A stretch of DNA of 64,000 nt, taken from contig BTPG01000001.1 in assembly GCA_036245525.1 (NCBI GenBank), positions 215,367,304 through 215,431,303 on the forward strand, given 5' to 3'. The stretch comes from Semisulcospira habei (taxonomy: Eukaryota; Mollusca; Gastropoda; Semisulcospiridae). Shown here one piece after another: positions 51,501 to 57,370 of this stretch. Both the position numbers and the translations under genes were made by a program. The stretch's first letter is position 1. The number at the start of each line of letters is the position of its first letter. The notes under the pieces were generated by a model. That model ran no database searches and was not told the origin of the DNA. It saw only the letters and a program-made list of their open reading frames with translations.

Positions 51501-54500
51501 CAGGTTTAACTGTATTAGTGTTTAAATAGCGCCGCGCAACATGAAAGACTGTTATATGGTGGGCTGATTGCCATGATCAAATGTAGATAAATGATGAATG
51601 AAAGTGGGGCGCTTTTCACCTCCACAATAGGTCCACATATATTGGAAATGTTACTCGTAGGTCCATATGTAACAGTCATGAATCCCATCTGCTGTGAACA
51701 ATTTAAATCCCTTCACTACCAGATAAAATTAACCTGGATCCTACTGCAAGAGGCATAGATCCTGCGGGGGGCTCATGAGGATCTATTTCTTTTGCTGAAA
51801 CCACGTTGTGTCCATGCTGTTCGGGTAGCTGGGACACAATGGCGTTGAATTAACGAAGATTTCAGAACACCGTCCCCCGCCCACTGGCACTGTGGCAGTG
51901 CTGGGGGTTTCACCCTTTTGAGCCCAACCATTGTTTGGCATCCTGTCTCGGAAGACAATGGAGTATATGCGCTTGCTGGATCAGTCACTGGAGTGACCTC
52001 TCCAGGGCGCAAACCTGGGCAAAGTGTATGGAGATCCTGGGGTGCCCAGTCGTCAAGATCCCCCTCTTGGCCTCGCTGATGTATCCAAAGGAATGCAAAG
52101 CAGTACGTTTGGCACCAGTTTGGCTGCAGGAGCTGCCAGAACAGTGCGTGAATACAGGCAGCTGTCTGCCTTCGGGGCTCCACTCCTGATTTGAAGGGTT
52201 TACTCCCCCACATTTGGCCGTTGGATCCAACCTGATCTCCTCCGTCCTCTAGCCGTTGGCTGTCAGAAACATCTCATCCGCCTAGTGGTGCAATGTGAAC
52301 GCCACCCCCTCACGTGGTTTAGCCCACCAGCTGAGGTGGTTTGCCAGGGTGTGGCGCTTGGAGCCAGCACGTGAGAGATTAAGGAGATGGATGAGGACCA
52401 GTGATGCCCGTCCGTCCTATGTAGGACGCAGCTGCCGAACAGCAAAGGTGCTACCTCTATCCAGAGCCCCCTACACCCCAGCCCAACCATTAACGACAAC
52501 TAAATGTACATGGATTGACCATGATAGTTCAAAGGGGGTTACAGACTGGATTGGCACCTTTTGTTCTGGCACCACCGTTGAACTGCCATTTTCTGCTTCT
52601 TGAACCGTGATGCATCGGTACCCATCCAACCCCTGGATTTGGGGATTTGGACCATAGTGCTCATTGCATTAACGCTGTCACTGCCCCAGTGGACTTAGAG
52701 TTACATCTTTCACCCTTTCAGCCCCGTGGCCCTGCAGCAGGAGATGAATTGATCATGATAATTCAAAGGTAGTGCCGGATGAGCTTGGCGCCTGAAGGCG
52801 CCAAGCTCATCTTCCTCTACCCTTGAATTATCATGATCAATCCATCACCTACAACGGATGCATAGTCGTTAGACAATGCCTCCAAAAGTTTGGGAATGCG
52901 GCCGCGGCGTTAACAGGGTTAAAAGCAGGGCAAATTCAGCACTGCATAATCCCGTCAGTTTGAGAAATGGGTATAAGTGGGGTCGGCATGAGGCAAAGAT
53001 CCTCATGAGCCCCCGCATCCGCGGTAAGTTAGTGCATACGCAGGGGGGAGGGGGGGGGGGGGGGGGGGGGCTGGCTCATGAGGTGCTATGTCTTTTGCAG
53101 TATGGTGGCTGATCAATCTCCCTGTAGTTTACCGCTCACAGTTGAGTGGTGTTCAGATTTGTCTGGCGGTGAAGAGGTTAAAGTCACCTATAGTCTTGGC
53201 TTTTTGTTTCAGTGCGGATGTACGATGCCAATACGATGCAGTGTTTTGTGGGAAACAACCCATCTGATCAGCATAAGGGCCCCATTACAGATGTAAGTCT
53301 GTGTTTTGATTAGTTAACTCTTTCCAGATGAGTCTTGTCTGATTGCCCTGCCCAGAGACACCAACTCTTATGATTTCGCCATATTTTCCTACGCCAAAAT
53401 TAATTTCTTAAGATTTTACGGCCAAATAAATTATCTTCTGGCGAAAAAAGTGCTGAAATTGTCCGCTAAAAGGTACCAATTTCTCGCTGACTTTGCTGCT
53501 CTTGTACCGCCGAGCCATCGCGTTTCCCTCGAGATAAATAATGAGCCAATCAGAAGTGTCCTCTGATTAGCGCAACCAATCGGAATCTGAAATATACATG
53601 ATCGGAAATAGTGTGAGTTCAGTTTAGTAGTTCTTGGGATTTCACTGTTTTACACAAAAGTGAATCGTTAAGTCGTAAAATTGCTGATTGCAGTGACAAT
53701 GCTGAGACGAAAACAGTGTAACAGCAGAAGTTTTCGCAACGTTATTCCAAAGAGTATCCGTGCATGACTGCGTCCAAAGTGTCACAAGGACATGCTCGCT
53801 GTGTTACCGAGTTTTACGTTCACGCAAAATCTTCCTGTCAAATTTTTTTTCTTCCTGTCAAATTTTGAAAATGGTAAGGTCAGGTAGTGAAAGGGGTTGG
53901 CATCTCTGCCTGCCAAATTTAGCTTTCCTGTTACAACTTGGGTGCTTCTGTGCCGGTTATGTGCTGGAATTCCGTTTTTTGAAAATGACCTGCCATAAGA
54001 AATTGCATGCTCCGGAGGCCAGGTGTCTTTGGCCCTCTGGACCTTTGAAGGTTTTTGAAAATTCAACACAAGCACCCAAGCATCCTAAAGATTCTCTTGC
54101 AAAGTGTTGCCATTTTGAAAATGTGGCTCTGGTCGCGGCAGTTTCAAACAAATCAAAGAAAACGGATCATCTGACTGGACTAGGGGAGGGTACTCATAAG
54201 AAGAGAATAGTGTCTCCTTATAGTAATACTCTCCCTTACATGGATTGGATGGTCTCATACAGACTGACTATTCGTGCATACAGTGACATGCTCCTCTCGC
54301 AGTGCTATGTGAAAGAAACTGCAGATGAGTTATGAGTGAGTACTGGGCGAGAGTTTGAGTTATGAGTGAGTACTGGGTGAGAGTTTGAATTATGAGTGAG
54401 TACTGGGCGAGAGTTTGAATTATGAGTGAGTACTGGGTGAGAGTTTGAATTATGAGTGAGTACTGGGCGAGAGTTTGAATTATGAGTGAGTACTGGGCGA

Positions 54501-56500
54501 GAGTTTGAATTATGAGTGAGTACTGGGTGAGAGTTTGAGTTATGAGTGAGTACTGGGTGAGAGTTTGAGTTATGAGTGAGTACTGGGTGAGAGTTTGAAT
54601 TATGAGTGAGTACTGGGCGAGAGTTTGAATTTATGAGTGAGTACTGGGCGAGAGTTTGAATTATGAGTGAGTACTGGGTGAGAGTTTGAGTTATGAGTGA
54701 GTACTGGGTGAGAGTTTGAGTTATGAGTGAGTACTGGGTGAGAGTTTGAGTTATGAGTGAGTACTGGGTGAGAGTTTGAGTTATGAGTGAGTACTGGGTG
54801 AGAGTTTGAGTCATGAGTGAGTACTGGGTGAGAGTTTGAGTCATGAGTGAGTACTGGGTGAGAGTTTGAGTTATGAGTGAGTACTGGGCGAGAGTTTGAA
54901 TTATGAGTGAGTACTGGGCGAGAGTTTGAATTATGAGTGAGTACTGGGCGAGAGTTTGAATTATGAGTGAGTACTGGGCGAGAGTTTGAGTTATGAGTGA
55001 GTACTGGGTGAGAGTTTGAGTTATGAGTGAGTACTGGGTGAGAGTTTGAATTATGAGTGAGTACTGGGTGAGAGTTTGAATTATGAGTGAGTACTGGGCG
55101 AGAGTTTCTGGAACCCTCCTTAACCCTTTGCATGTCACAAATGTTTTTTGTCGCCATGATTTCCGTTGCAATCATCATAACAAGAATCACTACTGGCGCG
55201 CAGAGGATTAGTAAAATGTACCTCACTAGAACCAAGTTGATTACAAATACGCAGGTTAGCCTCAATATTACGCAGCCCAGTGTACTGCGCTATATGATAT
55301 AGCACTCCCAGGTCTCTGTTTCTATGCCTGGTGAGCAAAACGTCCTTGGTCCGACATCAGCCTAACCCATTTAGCCCCGAGTCCCTACAGCAGGAGATGC
55401 AACTACAGCGGTATTGCCATCAGGTATACACAGTCTCATTTCACGCCCCAGTAGCAGAACACCTTTAGGCCCACGATGGCCACAGTGGGCCCGTGCAGGA
55501 CATTCGCGGGCCCATTGCGGCCGCTGTGAGCCCGAGGACCTTTGCTTGCTGTATGGCTTCTGGGTACTGCAGCGCACTGAGTCTAACGTGTGCCTGTGCT
55601 TTTTCAGGTGAAGTGGAGTCCTCATGGTAACATCTACGTGTCGTGCTCCAAAGACGGAGACATCAAGATCTGGGATGGGGTCAGCAGCAAGTGTACAACG
55701 ACCTTCAAGATGGCGCACCAAGGTCAGGAGGTCTGCTCGGTGGTCATGTCTCGCAACGCTAAGGTCAGTTGTTACCACACTACCAGAATCTGGTTTTGTG
55801 CGACATCTTGTCGTTTTTGTTTGTTGACCCATTGCATGCTAAGACTGATTTTGTAAAATTTGCCTATCCTGCGAAGTCTACATTACTGATTAGGACATAG
55901 ATCAACTGTTTTAGTTCAAGGGTGGTGCCAGCATAGCTTGGCGCCTGAGGCGCTGAGCTATTCTGGTACCACCCTTGAACTATCAGTCAAATTTATTTGA
56001 AGCAATGGGTGTATCAGAATGATAAGGGTTAACATATCGGTGCAAATCCTGTTCCTGTGGAACTAGAGGCAGACTATGTAAGATAACTTTAGATGATGGG
56101 CAGGAGTAGTGACGCCGGAAAGCGTTTGGCGACTTGAAAAGTTCTCCTTGAAGTGCTAGTACATCTGGCAACCTCAAAATTCGAAAATTTAATAAACCAG
56201 GACAATTTGATGTGACGGGCGTCTGCATTGTCTTGGGCTGCTGACTTGTGAATCTGACTGCTGGCTGTTTAATCCTTTTAGCCCCAAGGTTTCTCAAATT
56301 TGGGAGGTGTTGCCTAATCACTGTGTACCAGTTGCAGGGGACAGATTGACCATGATAATTCAAGGGTAGTGCCAGATTAGCTTGGCGCCTGAAGGCGCCA
56401 AGCTAATCTGGCACTACCCTTGAATTATCATGGTCAATCCATCTCCTGCTGCATGGACTCGGGGCTACATGTTACACTCCTGCTCATGTTACAAACTGAC

Positions 56501-56566
<66 letters not shown>

Positions 56567-57339
56567 TAATAATAATAATAATAATAATAATACCGTTATT
56601 ATATAGGCGCTTTTTCTCAATTTTGGGGAAATCGACTCAAAGCGCCGCGCCTGAAACCCAACACACACACTCACGAAACAGACGCGGATTTACGCCATTT
56701 AAGACAAACACAGTACAAGACAAACGAAGGGCCAGTCAGCTACTGAAGTTACAGAGATTTTTTTTATCGCTTGTATTTGAAATTTTGTAAAGTGGCCTGA
56801 GACCGGTACCAAAGTGTGTGTACATTCAGGAAAACCCCGTTGATGAGGTGATTGTCAGGAAGCTGGGATAGTCGCAGTTGTCGTATGTTTACTGTTTTCA
56901 GGCAAGGTACATAACCTGTTTTCCATTTCTTGCGTTGAAACTGTAAAAAGAATGTTCGCATTGTTGATTCTTTCCAATGTACAGCATTTCTCTTTCAGAG
57001 GCAGAAAGTACATCAAGATTATGGCAAAATACAGCGGCTGAATTATTGTAAGCACCTGCCATTGTTTGCTTGCAGTATGTGTTGTCGTGTGGGAAGGACT
57101 CCCTCGTCAAGCTGTGGGAGCTGTCCACCAATCGCTGTTTGATTGTATACACGGGGGCGGGAGCCACTGGCAAAATGGAACATCGCGCAAACGCCATCTT
57201 CAACCATACCGAGGACTATGGTCAGCTTATGTTTGCTAAACACCGTGTGCATTTGTAATTGACCTTGTTGTGGTGTCCAAGTGCAAATGTGTCTCATGGG
57301 TGAGACTTTTCCGCCTACAGCCAGATTTCCGGATCACCA

Positions 57340-57370
<31 letters not shown>

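Noticed and set aside
51773..52213. 146-codon minus-strand frame in CSTF1 intron 7
   Set aside because: No domain recognised and GC-biased repeat-like context; kept only as an unclassified repeat region.
53760..54335. 191-codon + strand frame in CSTF1 intron 8
   Set aside because: No recognisable domain, no initiation or splice context, and the surrounding sequence looks repeat-derived.
54305..55265. Minus-strand 220-288 codon repeat proteins over the 30-bp array
   Set aside because: Artefact of a 30-bp unit; lies inside a CSTF1 intron with no promoter, domain or splice context.
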